From Lysobacter_L cavernae (GTDB lineage: Bacteria > Pseudomonadota > Gammaproteobacteria > Xanthomonadales > Xanthomonadaceae): a stretch of 64,000 nt of DNA. The position numbers were made by a program, and so were the translations under genes. Positions 8,504 to 18,108 of the stretch are shown piece after piece. The stretch covers positions 930,001 to 994,000 of the forward strand of contig NZ_JBHRXK010000001.1 in NCBI RefSeq assembly GCF_042648505.1, read 5' to 3'. Numbering within the stretch: position 1 is the stretch's first letter; every line of letters starts with the position of its first letter. A model generated the notes under the pieces. It was not told the origin of the DNA, did not search any database, and saw only the letters and a list, made by a program, of their open reading frames with translations.

Positions 8504-8986
8504 ATGACCAGTGCATGCGCGGCCGCGTTCGATGCCGGACAGGCACCGCGTGTCGTACTCGACACCAATGCCTGCCTCGACCTGTTCGTGTTCCGCGATC
8601 CGCGCGTGGCCGCCCTGCTGACGGCGCTTCAAACCGGCGACGTCATCGCGGTCACCGACCGCGACTGCCGTGAGGAATGGTTGCGCGTGCTGGCTTACCC
8701 GCAGTTGCAGCTCTACCAAGCCGCGCAGACCGCGGCTCGTGAGGCGTTCGATGCGCTGGTGCACTGCCTGCAGGACGTGGCCCCGGAGCCCGCATCCTGC
8801 CCGCTGCCGCGTTGCGCCGATCCGGACGACCAGAAATTCCTTGAGCTCGCGCTTGCCTCAGGCGCACGCTGGCTGCTCAGCCGCGACGACGCGCTGCTAC
8901 GGCTGGGCAGGCGCACGCAGCGCGCCGGCCTGTTCGAGATCCTGCATCCACGCAGTTGGGCGGCCTTGCGCGAACTGCGTGACTGA
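8504..8986 (+). CDS. PIN-domain protein, putative ribonuclease
   Basis: A 160-residue PIN-fold protein of the type annotated as putative toxin-antitoxin toxin component, PIN family. VVLDTNACLDLF gives the first acidic residue (D20), REEW supplies a Glu near residue 58, and DPDDQKFLELALASGARWLLSRDDALL carries the C-terminal acids of the active site. PIN enzymes cut RNA using divalent metal. No antitoxin-like gene stands beside it: upstream is a lipoprotein gene and downstream a convergent DUF5916 gene. It may therefore be a housekeeping PIN protein or a solitary toxin. Confidence 0.8.
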   Translation: MTSACAAAFDAGQAPRVVLDTNACLDLFVFRDPRVAALLTALQTGDVIAVTDRDCREEWLRVLAYPQLQLYQAAQTAAREAFDALVHCLQDVAPEPASCPLPRCADPDDQKFLELALASGARWLLSRDDALLRLGRRTQRAGLFEILHPRSWAALRELRD

Positions 8987-9015
8987 GGACACGGCTGCCC
9001 CGCCGCACCACCGGC

Positions 9016-11241
9016 TCAGATCTCGAAACGATAACTGAGCTTGACCATCAGTTGCTCGTCGTCGCGCAGCTCCAGGCTGTCGCGCAAGGCTTCGCCCGCC
9101 TCCTCGGAGAACGGCTCCTGCTCGTAGCCGCCACGCCCGTACACCACGTACAGGTACGACAGCGGCGCCAGCTCATAGCGGTAGCGGATCTGGAAGCCGA
9201 GGTTGCGCACGCTGAAGTCGTCGACGGGATCGCTGCTGGCGATGGCGTTGCCCGTGCCATCGACCCGATAGGCCTGGTGCAGGCGCGCGTCCAGACCGAC
9301 GGCCTGCAGCTTCACCCGCAGTTCCTGCTTGCTGCTGATGGTCCAATCCATGCCCGCGCTGACCTGGAGCATGTCCTCGTCGAAGCTGCCGATCAGGTTG
9401 TCGTGCTGCCAGACCAGCCAGTCCGGCACGCGCTCGTAATAGGCACCAGCGTAGACACTGAAGGCATCGTTGATGAAATACGTCGGCACGAACTCGACGT
9501 CGAAGCCGATCTTGTCGTTGCCCGCCAGGCCTCCGCTGAACACGTTGGCGTCCAGCTCCCACGACCAGTCGCCCTTGCGCGGGCGGTCGTACTCGTAGGT
9601 GGCGATGAAGTTCGTGGGTTTGTCGACCACGCCGTTGCCGCGCAGCAACAGGTCGTCGACCCCGGAGCTGTTGATGTTGATTTGCGCGTACTCGGAGCTG
9701 CCGTCGCGCACCTTGCTCTGCCGGCTGATGCGCAGTTGGCGCTGCAGGCGGTCGCCGTGGTCGTTGTCGGTGCCGCTGATGCGCCAGCGCCAATCCTTGG
9801 AGGAATAGCGCGAGTCCGCCGGCAGGTCGGTGAAGCGACGCATCACCTGCCAGTTGAGGTAGTTGGTGCTGTTGCGCGACAGGTAGCCGAAGTCGTTGAG
9901 CTGCAGGTCGTTGCCGAAGTGCATCGCCAGCCACTGCTGGCGCCAGCCGTCGTCCATCTCGTAGTTGACCCACACCGTGGCGCCGGAGTCGCGGGTCGTT
10001 TCGCTGTCCTGGTCGATCTGGCTGCCGATCAGACGCGTCTCCACACTGACGCGATCGGTCGGCCGCCAGTTGTGGTCGACGCCGGCCACGGTCGCTTCGC
10101 GATCCAAGTAGGGGCGATCAACGCGGGTCAGCATTGCACCGAGATTCTGCGTGTCGAAGTCACGCACCAGGCGCAAGGCGCTGAACGTGCGGCCGACCTC
10201 GTCCGCCTCCTCGGCGGCGAACACGCCGTACTTGGTCGCGCCGAAGCTGCCGTTGAGCTTGACCGCCCCGATGATGTCACCGGCGCCGTTGCGGTCGTCG
10301 GCCGGGCCACCGACACGGCGCGTGTACAGCAGTTGGCTGTAGTCGGACGGTGTGGTGAACTCGAAGATGCCCTGGTTCTCGGTGAAGAACGGGCGCTTGT
10401 CGCTGATGAAGGTCTCGGTGGCGCTGAAGTTGATGACCAGATCGTCGCTTTCGACCTGGCCGAAGTCGGGATTGAGCGTAGCCGACAGCTGGAAGCGGCC
10501 GTTGGGCTTCCAGAAGATGTCGGCGCCGCCGTCGAAATCACTGTCGCCGCCGATGTTGTCGTACAGCCCTGACACATACGGAGTGACCGCCAGCAGCGAC
10601 TGGCTGTACTGCGGCATCTGCACCGGTGCGAAATCGGACAGGAAGCGCGGCCGCTCGAAGCTGGCGGCAGGCCAGGCCGAACGCTCGCCGGTCGAGCCGA
10701 TCACGCGGTCCAGATACAGCTTGACCGTGCGCTGCCCGTTCTCGCCATCGCGCATCGGCGCGATGTACCAGGGGATCAGCATCTCGACCGACCAGCCAGT
10801 CTCGTCCTCGCTCACCGCGTGGCGCCAGTTGCCGTCCCAGTCGTCGTTGAACTGGGTTTCGTTGGTGACGACCGCGTCGGCGATGCCGCCGGTCGAGGCC
10901 ACGGTGAAGTTGTAGCCGGTGCGGCCGTCGCCATCGAAGTCGACGATCAGGTTGACGCGGTCGACCTGCGCCTCGAAGTCGCGCTGCACTTTCTGGCGGG
11001 TGCGCGGCACGCTCGCCGGCTGCTCGTTGCGGAAGGCAATCGCCAGACCCTCCGGCGTCGCCAGCACCCAGGCCTGCGTCGACAGCGTGCCGGGGGCCTG
11101 CGTCAACGGCTGCACCTGGCGGAAGTCGGCGAGCTGGCGCGCCCCCTGCCACTCGCTCGGGTCGATGCGGCCGTCGATCTCGACCGCCATCGCGGGACAG
11201 GACAGGGCGGTCAGGATGGCAAGGGTCAGCGGAGCGCGCAT
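9016..11241 (-). CDS. CBM9-like/DUF5916 outer-membrane-type protein
   Basis: A 741-residue exported protein. The signal peptide (MRAPLTLAILTALSCPAMA) is followed by a carbohydrate-binding family 9-like domain (VEIDGRIDPSEWQGARQL to about residue 215), then a DUF5916 region rich in alternating aromatic/polar strands that ends in SYRFEI, a pattern expected of an outer-membrane beta-barrel. No catalytic motif is recognised. Such proteins may handle envelope glycans or peptides; the function is not established. It stands alone, facing the PIN gene. An in-frame start 57 bases upstream would precede the signal peptide and is rejected. Confidence 0.82.
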   Translation of the reverse strand: MRAPLTLAILTALSCPAMAVEIDGRIDPSEWQGARQLADFRQVQPLTQAPGTLSTQAWVLATPEGLAIAFRNEQPASVPRTRQKVQRDFEAQVDRVNLIVDFDGDGRTGYNFTVASTGGIADAVVTNETQFNDDWDGNWRHAVSEDETGWSVEMLIPWYIAPMRDGENGQRTVKLYLDRVIGSTGERSAWPAASFERPRFLSDFAPVQMPQYSQSLLAVTPYVSGLYDNIGGDSDFDGGADIFWKPNGRFQLSATLNPDFGQVESDDLVINFSATETFISDKRPFFTENQGIFEFTTPSDYSQLLYTRRVGGPADDRNGAGDIIGAVKLNGSFGATKYGVFAAEEADEVGRTFSALRLVRDFDTQNLGAMLTRVDRPYLDREATVAGVDHNWRPTDRVSVETRLIGSQIDQDSETTRDSGATVWVNYEMDDGWRQQWLAMHFGNDLQLNDFGYLSRNSTNYLNWQVMRRFTDLPADSRYSSKDWRWRISGTDNDHGDRLQRQLRISRQSKVRDGSSEYAQININSSGVDDLLLRGNGVVDKPTNFIATYEYDRPRKGDWSWELDANVFSGGLAGNDKIGFDVEFVPTYFINDAFSVYAGAYYERVPDWLVWQHDNLIGSFDEDMLQVSAGMDWTISSKQELRVKLQAVGLDARLHQAYRVDGTGNAIASSDPVDDFSVRNLGFQIRYRYELAPLSYLYVVYGRGGYEQEPFSEEAGEALRDSLELRDDEQLMVKLSYRFEI

Positions 11242-11453
11242 CGCGGGTCTCGTAAAGCCGGGGACACCAGCTCTCGGCCGCCGCGACACGCCTTGCACAG
11301 GCGATTCAACCGGCGATCCGTGCTGGAACTAGCTCCGGCACGCACTTCATTGCCCGAGCGACGCGCAGCCTAGCGGTATCGGCGCGAACCACCGACTGGC
11401 GGAAGTCATGGCAACCAAACGATCCCTGCCTGCATCGCAAGCAGGTGACCGGT

Positions 11454-12254
11454 CTATTGCATGTGCCAGCCGTGGCTGACCACGATGCTCTGCCCGGTCA
11501 GCGCGGCACTCGGGAATTCGGCCAGGAAGCGCACGGTCCGGGCCACGTCCTCGACGGTGGTGAACACGCCGTCGACGGTGTTGCCAAGCATCACCTTGCC
11601 GATGACCTCGTCCTCGCTGATGCCCAGCTCGCGGGCCTGCTCGGGAATCTGCCTGTCGACCAGCGGCGTGCGCACGAACCCCGGGCAGACGACATGACTG
11701 CGCACGCCGCGACGGCCGCCCTCTTTCGCCAGCGTGCGCGCCAGGCCGAGCAGGCCGTGCTTGGCGGTGACGTAGGCCGACTTCAACGGCGAGGCCTGGT
11801 GCGAATGCACCGAGCCCATGTAGATCACCACGCCGCCGCGGCTGTTGCCGGAGCCGTCGTCGCGGTACATGTGCAGCAAGGCGGCCTTGGTGGTCAGGAA
11901 GGCGCCGTCGAGGTGGATCGCCAGCATCTTCTTCCAGTCGGCGTAGGCGAACTGTTCGATCGGGTTGACGATCTGGATGCCGGCGTTGGACACCAGCACG
12001 TCGAGGCCACCGAAGCGCTGCACCACCGCTTCGATACCGGCATTGACCGCGGCTTCGTCGGTGACGTCCATGGCCAGGCCCAGCGCGCGGCCACCGGCCT
12101 GCTCGATCTGCGCGGCGACGGCCTGCGCGCCGTCGTGGTTGAGATCGGCGATCGCGACCGCGGCGCCGGCGCGGGCCAGCTCGAACGCGATCTCCTTGCC
12201 GATGCCGCTGGCCGCGCCTGTGACGACCGCGACCTTGCCTTCCATCGAACTCAT
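11454..12254 (-). CDS. bdhA: 3-hydroxybutyrate dehydrogenase (SDR family)
   Basis: A 266-residue short-chain dehydrogenase. The NAD-binding motif TGAASGIG is at residues 12-19, NAG at 90-92, and the catalytic set is S148, Y161 and K165 (YVTAK). The segment KSAYVTAKHGLLGLARTLAKEG and the downstream CPGFVRTPLVDRQIPEQA are typical of D-3-hydroxybutyrate dehydrogenase, which oxidises the PHB breakdown product to acetoacetate in the cytoplasm. AGGAG lies upstream of the ATG. Other SDR activities cannot be fully excluded; no PHB genes are adjacent. Confidence 0.85.
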   Translation of the reverse strand: MSSMEGKVAVVTGAASGIGKEIAFELARAGAAVAIADLNHDGAQAVAAQIEQAGGRALGLAMDVTDEAAVNAGIEAVVQRFGGLDVLVSNAGIQIVNPIEQFAYADWKKMLAIHLDGAFLTTKAALLHMYRDDGSGNSRGGVVIYMGSVHSHQASPLKSAYVTAKHGLLGLARTLAKEGGRRGVRSHVVCPGFVRTPLVDRQIPEQARELGISEDEVIGKVMLGNTVDGVFTTVEDVARTVRFLAEFPSAALTGQSIVVSHGWHMQ

Positions 12255-12333
12255 GGGGAACTCCTGCCTGGACGGACCGTGCCATGGTAGTCGGCGCGGA
12301 TGACCGCAGTGTCGCGCCCGGCCCGGGCGGCAC

Positions 12334-12378
12334 CATTGCCCATTGGTGCATTACCCGTTGGCGCATTGCCCGCTGCGC
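12334..12378. repeat. Three imperfect 15-bp tandem repeats
   Basis: CATTGCCCATTGGTG, CATTACCCGTTGGCG and CATTGCCCGCTGCGC follow one another exactly at 12334, 12349 and 12364, in the gap upstream of bdhA and downstream of the SET gene. No coding or regulatory role is apparent. Confidence 0.8.
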
Positions 12379-12413
12379 GCTCCGCATCGGGCACGTGCCA
12401 TTGATACGGGTGA

Positions 12414-12956
12414 TCAGTCCTTCTTGGACTTCTTCTTGTCCTTGGCCTTCTTTTCTTTCTTGTCCTTCTTTTTCTTCTTGGACTTCTTGTCCTTCTTCGG
12501 CTGCAGCATGGTGCCGGTGCAGTCCTCGGCGCCGCAGCGGCACTCCCAGATCTTCTTCAGCTCCTTGGTGTGCTTCTCGGCCAGGCTGATGCCGTAGTTG
12601 TAGGACAACTCCTCACCCGGTGCGATGACGCGGATCGCCTCGATGAACACCTTGTCCTTGCGGCGGTCGTCGCCGTCGTCCTCTTCCAGTACCGCCTCGC
12701 AGTTGGGTGCGCAGCTGTGGTTGATCCAGCGCGCGGTGCTGCCCTCGAAATTGGCATCGATCACGTACTCGTCGTTGAGCGTGAACAGGAAGGTGTGGCC
12801 AGAGTCCACGTCGCCGCTGTCACCGGCGTCGACCTCCTCGTGGGTGCGGCGGCGGCCCTTGTATTCGATGACACGTTCGCCCTTGGCGATCGGGGCGACG
12901 ACGAACACGCCGTTGCCGTGAATGGCGGAACGACGGGCGACAATCTTGCGCGGCAT
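12414..12956 (-). CDS. SET-domain protein lysine methyltransferase with lysine-rich tail
   Basis: A 180-residue SET-domain protein. HGNGVF (13-18) is the SAM-binding start of the domain, NHSCAPN (79-85) the pseudoknot motif, GEELSYNY (114-121) the catalytic Tyr region, and C139, C141 and C146 form a post-SET zinc-like cluster (ECRCGAEDC). SET enzymes transfer methyl groups from SAM to lysines. The last 28 residues (153-180) contain 19 lysines plus Asp, Ser and Glu, an unstructured basic tail suited to binding DNA, RNA or being modified itself. No signal peptide is present. It is divergent from the cytochrome c gene. The target is unknown; similar proteins occur in Xanthomonas and chlamydiae. 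Confidence 0.88.
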   Translation of the reverse strand: MPRKIVARRSAIHGNGVFVVAPIAKGERVIEYKGRRRTHEEVDAGDSGDVDSGHTFLFTLNDEYVIDANFEGSTARWINHSCAPNCEAVLEEDDGDDRRKDKVFIEAIRVIAPGEELSYNYGISLAEKHTKELKKIWECRCGAEDCTGTMLQPKKDKKSKKKKKDKKEKKAKDKKKSKKD

Positions 12957-13084
12957 GCAGGCTTCCGAAGTCTGGGAGGAGTTCGCCGCCATTTTGACCC
13001 GGATCGATGGGCCACCGCCACGACGGCTGTCCGGTTGACCCCGCGCAACGCGTTGGCGTGTTCTCCCTTGACGACGCGCGCACG

Positions 13085-13684
13085 ATGAAAACACGCCCCT
13101 CCAAAAGCACGCTCCTCCCTTCCTTCCTGGTCGGCTGTGCCGCGCTGGCCGTCGGCGCCTGCCAACGCGACGGCGCGGCACCGGCTGCAGTGGCGACCCC
13201 TATCACCAGTACGTCCGCCAGCACGTCCAGCAGCCCGGCCGACCTGGTCGCCCGTGGCGAATACCTGATCCGCATCGCCGGCTGCAATGACTGCCATACC
13301 GCGGGCTACGCCGAAGCCCAGGGCAAGACCGACAAGTCGCAATGGCTGACCGGATCGCCACTGGGCTACAAGGGCCCCTGGGGCACGACCTACGCCGCCA
13401 ACCTGCGGCAGACCCTGGCCGCCATGGATGAGGCCCAGTGGCTGGACTACAGCGCCAAGCTGAGGACGCGCCCGATCATGCCGGACTTCGCCGTGCGCGC
13501 GATGAGCGTCGAGGACCGCCGCGCGCTCTACCACTTCATCAAGTCGCTGGGCCCGGGTGGCGGCCCCGCGCCCGGGTACCTGCCGCCCGGGCAGCCGCCG
13601 CCGGCGCCCTATTTCGAGCTGATGCTGCCTGGGCCGCCTCCCGCCACCGCGGCAGTCCCGGCCGCGGCCATGCCCGGCACCTGA
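13085..13684 (+). CDS. Lipoprotein-type cytochrome c
   Basis: A 199-residue class I-like cytochrome c. The leader MKTRPSKSTLLPSFLVGCAALAVGAC has a lipobox-like end at C26, so it is probably anchored in the membrane facing the periplasm. After a Ser/Thr/Ala linker comes the haem motif CNDCH (C67, C70, H71); RPIMPDF later offers the axial Met. The C-terminal 45 residues are Pro/Gly/Ala-rich. It carries electrons, but its partner is not visible; no oxidase or dehydrogenase gene is adjacent. The upstream frame start at 13007 lacks a signal peptide and is rejected. Confidence 0.85.
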   Translation: MKTRPSKSTLLPSFLVGCAALAVGACQRDGAAPAAVATPITSTSASTSSSPADLVARGEYLIRIAGCNDCHTAGYAEAQGKTDKSQWLTGSPLGYKGPWGTTYAANLRQTLAAMDEAQWLDYSAKLRTRPIMPDFAVRAMSVEDRRALYHFIKSLGPGGGPAPGYLPPGQPPPAPYFELMLPGPPPATAAVPAAAMPGT

Positions 13685-13722
13685 ACCTTGATTGGCACGC
13701 GCTTGGCCGGAGCGGCCCGAAA

Positions 13723-13741
13723 CCGTACAATTCCGGTACGG
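13723..13741 (+). promoter_or_regulatory. Palindrome upstream of suf regulator
   Basis: CCGTAC (13723-13728) and GTACGG (13736-13741) form a perfect 6-bp inverted repeat with a 7-base spacer, 22 bases before the ATG of the Rrf2-family regulator. The position suits an operator through which the regulator controls its own operon. The same motif was not noticed elsewhere in the window. Confidence 0.5.
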
Positions 13742-13763
13742 ATTCACCCCCCGGCCAAACGCC

Positions 13764-14219
13764 ATGCTCCGCGTCACCAAGCTCACCGACTACGCGACGG
13801 TCGTCATGACCGTCCTGGCCCACCATTCCGACGCAGTGCTCAGCGCGTCAGAACTGGCCGAGCGCGCCGGTCTGGAGCCCCCGACCGTCAGCAAGCTGCT
13901 CAAGCCGCTGGCCCAGGCCGGACTGGTCGAGGGTTTCCGTGGCACCAACGGCGGCTACCGCCTGATGCGCCCGGCCGACGAGATCGGCCTGCTCGAAATC
14001 GTGATCGCCATGGAAGGGCCGCTCGGCATGACCGAGTGCAGCGTCCATGCCGGCAACTGCGGCATCGAGCAATCCTGCGGCGTGCGCGCCAACTGGCGCC
14101 GCATCAACGACGTGGTGATCGACGCCCTGCGCGGCGTCACGCTGGCGCAGATGCTGGCACCACCCCCACCTCCCGAACCAACGGCCAAGCGCATCGACCT
14201 GCGCCTGGCCAACGCGTAG
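13764..14219 (+). CDS. Rrf2-family Fe-S-sensing regulator of the suf operon
   Basis: A 151-residue winged-helix regulator of the IscR/SufR-like group (SUF system regulator in gammaproteobacteria). The HTH covers about residues 27-52 (SASELAERAGLEPPTVSKLLKPL), followed by the wing GFRGTNGGYRL. Three cysteines, C92, C99 and C105, have the spacing used to hold a 2Fe-2S cluster, so it probably senses cluster supply and represses suf when sufficient. It stands first in the operon, 44 bases before sufB. The start MLRVTKLTDYA is the family N-terminus; the longer upstream frame would run through the palindrome. Confidence 0.9.
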   Translation: MLRVTKLTDYATVVMTVLAHHSDAVLSASELAERAGLEPPTVSKLLKPLAQAGLVEGFRGTNGGYRLMRPADEIGLLEIVIAMEGPLGMTECSVHAGNCGIEQSCGVRANWRRINDVVIDALRGVTLAQMLAPPPPPEPTAKRIDLRLANA

Positions 14220-14263
14220 CGGGCCGCGCCCGCCATGCAACAACGAATCCTGTAGGCAGCCCG

Positions 14264-15712
<1,449 letters not shown>

Positions 15713-15720
15713 TCAGATAT

Positions 15721-15845
15721 TCCCTTCTCCCTCCGGGGGAAGGTGCCCGAAGGGCGGATGGGGGTGCGGCGGAGTCATGAGCGCCTGAGCCATGGCGGCT
15801 TCGCCGAACCCTCACCCCAACCCCTCTCCCGCCGGGAGAGGGGCT
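15721..15845. repeat. Palindromic repeat family A, paired copy (REPIN-like)
   Basis: Two short palindromes, one near 15724-15742 (TTCTCCCTCCGGGGGAA) and CCCCTCTCCCGCCGGGAGAG near 15821-15840, flank imperfect inverted arms (GGGGTGCGGCGG against TCGCCGAACCCTCACCCC). The arrangement matches two REP units in opposite orientation. It fills the gap between sufB and sufC. Related copies are at 31071, 50661 and 55289. Confidence 0.85.
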
Positions 15846-15866
15846 CAAACACCGGAAATACCGAAC

Positions 15867-16631
15867 ATGCTGAAGATCGACAACCTCCACGTCTCCGTTG
15901 CCGGCAAGGAAATCCTCAAGGGCCTGTCGCTGGAACTGCAGCCCGGCCAGGTGCACGCCATCATGGGCCCCAACGGTGCCGGCAAGTCCACGCTCGGCAA
16001 TGTCCTGGCCGGCCGCGAAGGTTACGAGGTGACCGCCGGCACGGTGACGTTCAACGGCCAGGACCTGCTCGCGCTGGAACCGGAAGAACGCGCCGCCACC
16101 GGCGTGTTCCTGGCGTTCCAGTACCCGGTCGAAATCCCCGGCGTGAACAACACCTACTTCCTGCGCACCGCGCTCAACGCCCAGCGCAAGGCGCGCGGCG
16201 AGAGCGAGCTCGACTCGATGCAGTTCCTCAAGCGCGTGCGCGAGAAACTGGCCGTGCTGCACCTGAAGGACGATCTGCTCAACCGCGGCGTCAACGAAGG
16301 CTTCAGCGGTGGCGAGAAGAAGCGCAACGAGATATTCCAGATGGCGGTGCTGGAGCCGAAGCTGGCGATCCTTGACGAAACCGACAGCGGCCTCGACATC
16401 GACGCCCTCAAGAACGTCGCCGAGGGCGTCAACGCGCTGCGCTCGCCCGATCGCGCGTTCCTGATCATCACCCACTACCAGCGCCTGCTCGACTACATCC
16501 GGCCCGACGTGGTGCACGTGCTGGCCGACGGCCGCATCGTCGAGACCGGCGGACCGGAACTGGCGCTGGAATTGGAGCAGCACGGCTACGCGTGGATCAA
16601 GGAGCGCATCGCCCCGGAGGCAGCAGCGTGA
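15867..16631 (+). CDS. sufC: Fe-S assembly ATPase SufC
   Basis: A 254-residue ABC-type ATPase that powers SufB-SufD. Walker A is GPNGAGKST (about 35-43), the signature is FSGGEKKRNE, Walker B is LAILDETDSGLDIDAL, and the switch His is in ITHYQR. The SufC-specific PVEIPGVNNTYFLR insert is present. It is cytoplasmic with no membrane domain. The start MLKIDNLHVSV is standard; an upstream in-frame start at 15792 lies inside the repeat and is rejected. The spacing to sufD is 181 bases and holds another repeat. Confidence 0.97.
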   Translation: MLKIDNLHVSVAGKEILKGLSLELQPGQVHAIMGPNGAGKSTLGNVLAGREGYEVTAGTVTFNGQDLLALEPEERAATGVFLAFQYPVEIPGVNNTYFLRTALNAQRKARGESELDSMQFLKRVREKLAVLHLKDDLLNRGVNEGFSGGEKKRNEIFQMAVLEPKLAILDETDSGLDIDALKNVAEGVNALRSPDRAFLIITHYQRLLDYIRPDVVHVLADGRIVETGGPELALELEQHGYAWIKERIAPEAAA

Positions 16632-16666
16632 TCGGTGGACCGCTTCTTCCGGCCGCTGCAATTGCC

Positions 16667-16786
16667 CGTCATTCCCGCGTAGGCGGGTTGCCTTATCGTG
16701 CCGTCGAAGACGGCCATCCATGGACGTTGCTGTTCATCGACCTCAGGAACGAACGCCCATGGGTCCCCGCCTTCGCGGGGATGACG
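16667..16786. repeat. Palindromic repeat family B, paired copy between sufC and sufD
   Basis: CGTCATTCCCGCGTAGGCGG begins at 16667, and its near reverse complement CCCCGCCTTCGCGGGGATGA lies around 16765-16784, with CCATGGAC/CCCATGGG sub-motifs between. The same family recurs at 36451 and 41359. Confidence 0.88.
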
Positions 16787-16812
16787 TCTGCAATAGTCAG
16801 CGAGGCATCGCG

Positions 16813-18108
16813 ATGAGCGCCCTGCTCGACTCCTTCGCGACCGCCTTCGACACGCTCGCCGCGCGCGAGGCTGCCGGCCTGGGCGAAAGCCGCAAGGCCG
16901 CGCTCGACGCGGCGCTGCGCGATGGCATCCCGCACGCGCGGGTGGAGGCCTGGAAGTACACGCCGCTGCGCTCGCTCGAACGGCGCCGCTTCGCCGCTGC
17001 GGACAACAGTGTGCCCGCCTTCGATACGGCGCTGCTCGCCGACATCCCGGCGCCGCGCATCGTTTTCGTCAACGGTCGCCTTGATGCCGCCCACAGCGAC
17101 AGCCGCGGGTTGCCGGCGGGCATCACGCTGCAACCGTTGTCGCAGGTGCTCAGCGATGGCGCCGCGCGCGATGCAAATTTTCTCGCCCGCAAATTCGACC
17201 GTGCCGATGAAATTTTCGCCCGCGTCAACGCCGCTCTCGCCGACGACGGCGTCGTGCTGCGCGCCGAGGCCGGTGCTCAGGCCTCTCAACCGATCCACCT
17301 GGTCTTCATCGGCACCGCCAGCGGTGCCGATCGCGCCTGGCACCTGCGCCACCTGATCGAACTTCGCGAAGGCGCGTCGCTGACCGTGGTCGAGCACCAG
17401 CTTGGCGCAGGCGCGCACAACCACCTGGCCAATGCCGTGATGCATGTGCACCTGGATGCTAATGCGTCGCTTCGGCATGCGCGTGTACAAGACGAGGCCA
17501 GCACCGCCACGCTCATGTCCCGCACCGACGCAGTGCTGGCGAAACAGGCCGATTACAAGCGCCTGGATCTCGAGCTCGGCGCCGGCCTGTCGCGCCACGA
17601 ACTCAACGTCGCCCTGCACGGCGACGGCGGGCGCCTGCACGCCAACGGTGTCCTGCTCGCCACCGGCAAGCGCCATCTCGACACTCGCCTGGGCATCGAC
17701 CATGTCGGTCGCGCCAGCAGTTGCGATCTGACCTGGCGCGGCCTCGGCGCCAGCCGTGGCAAGGCCGCCTTCCACGGCGGCATCACGATCCGCGAAGGCG
17801 CCGACGGCACCGCCGCCAACCTGTCGAACAAGAACCTTCTGCTCAGCGAGGGCGCCGAGATCGACACCCAGCCGGTGCTGGAGATCCACGCCGACGAGGT
17901 GCAGGCCGCGCACGGCGCCACGGTCGGCCAACTCGATGCGACCGCGCTGTTCTACCTGCGCAGCCGGGGTGTACCGGCCGAACAGGCACGCGCCCTGCTG
18001 ACCGCCGCCTTCTGCCGCGAAACGCTGTCCGTATTCGAGGACGCCGCGCTGCGCGAGTCGCTGACTGCCCGCCTGAATGCCGCGCTGACGCAGTTGGAGA
18101 CGACATGA
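16813..18108 (+). CDS. sufD: Fe-S assembly protein SufD
   Basis: A 431-residue partner of SufB in the SufBC2D scaffold, sharing its right-handed beta-helix core. The N-terminal HARVEAWKYTPLRSLERRRF and the C-terminal LQVEIHADEV-like stretch (PVLEIHADEVQAAHGATVGQLD, then ALFYLRSRGVP) are diagnostic. The start MSALLDSFATAFD lies just after the repeat; the frame is open further upstream but only through repeat sequence. Its stop overlaps sufS by four bases (ATGA), implying translational coupling. Confidence 0.95.
   Translation: MSALLDSFATAFDTLAAREAAGLGESRKAALDAALRDGIPHARVEAWKYTPLRSLERRRFAAADNSVPAFDTALLADIPAPRIVFVNGRLDAAHSDSRGLPAGITLQPLSQVLSDGAARDANFLARKFDRADEIFARVNAALADDGVVLRAEAGAQASQPIHLVFIGTASGADRAWHLRHLIELREGASLTVVEHQLGAGAHNHLANAVMHVHLDANASLRHARVQDEASTATLMSRTDAVLAKQADYKRLDLELGAGLSRHELNVALHGDGGRLHANGVLLATGKRHLDTRLGIDHVGRASSCDLTWRGLGASRGKAAFHGGITIREGADGTAANLSNKNLLLSEGAEIDTQPVLEIHADEVQAAHGATVGQLDATALFYLRSRGVPAEQARALLTAAFCRETLSVFEDAALRESLTARLNAALTQLETT

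Noticed and set aside
9052..10572. 506-codon open frame on the plus strand
   Set aside because: It is antisense to the CBM9-like/DUF5916 gene and lacks domain features.
15721..15845. Possible CRISPR-like array
   Set aside because: The repeated units are inverted palindromes without regular spacers; they fit REP elements.
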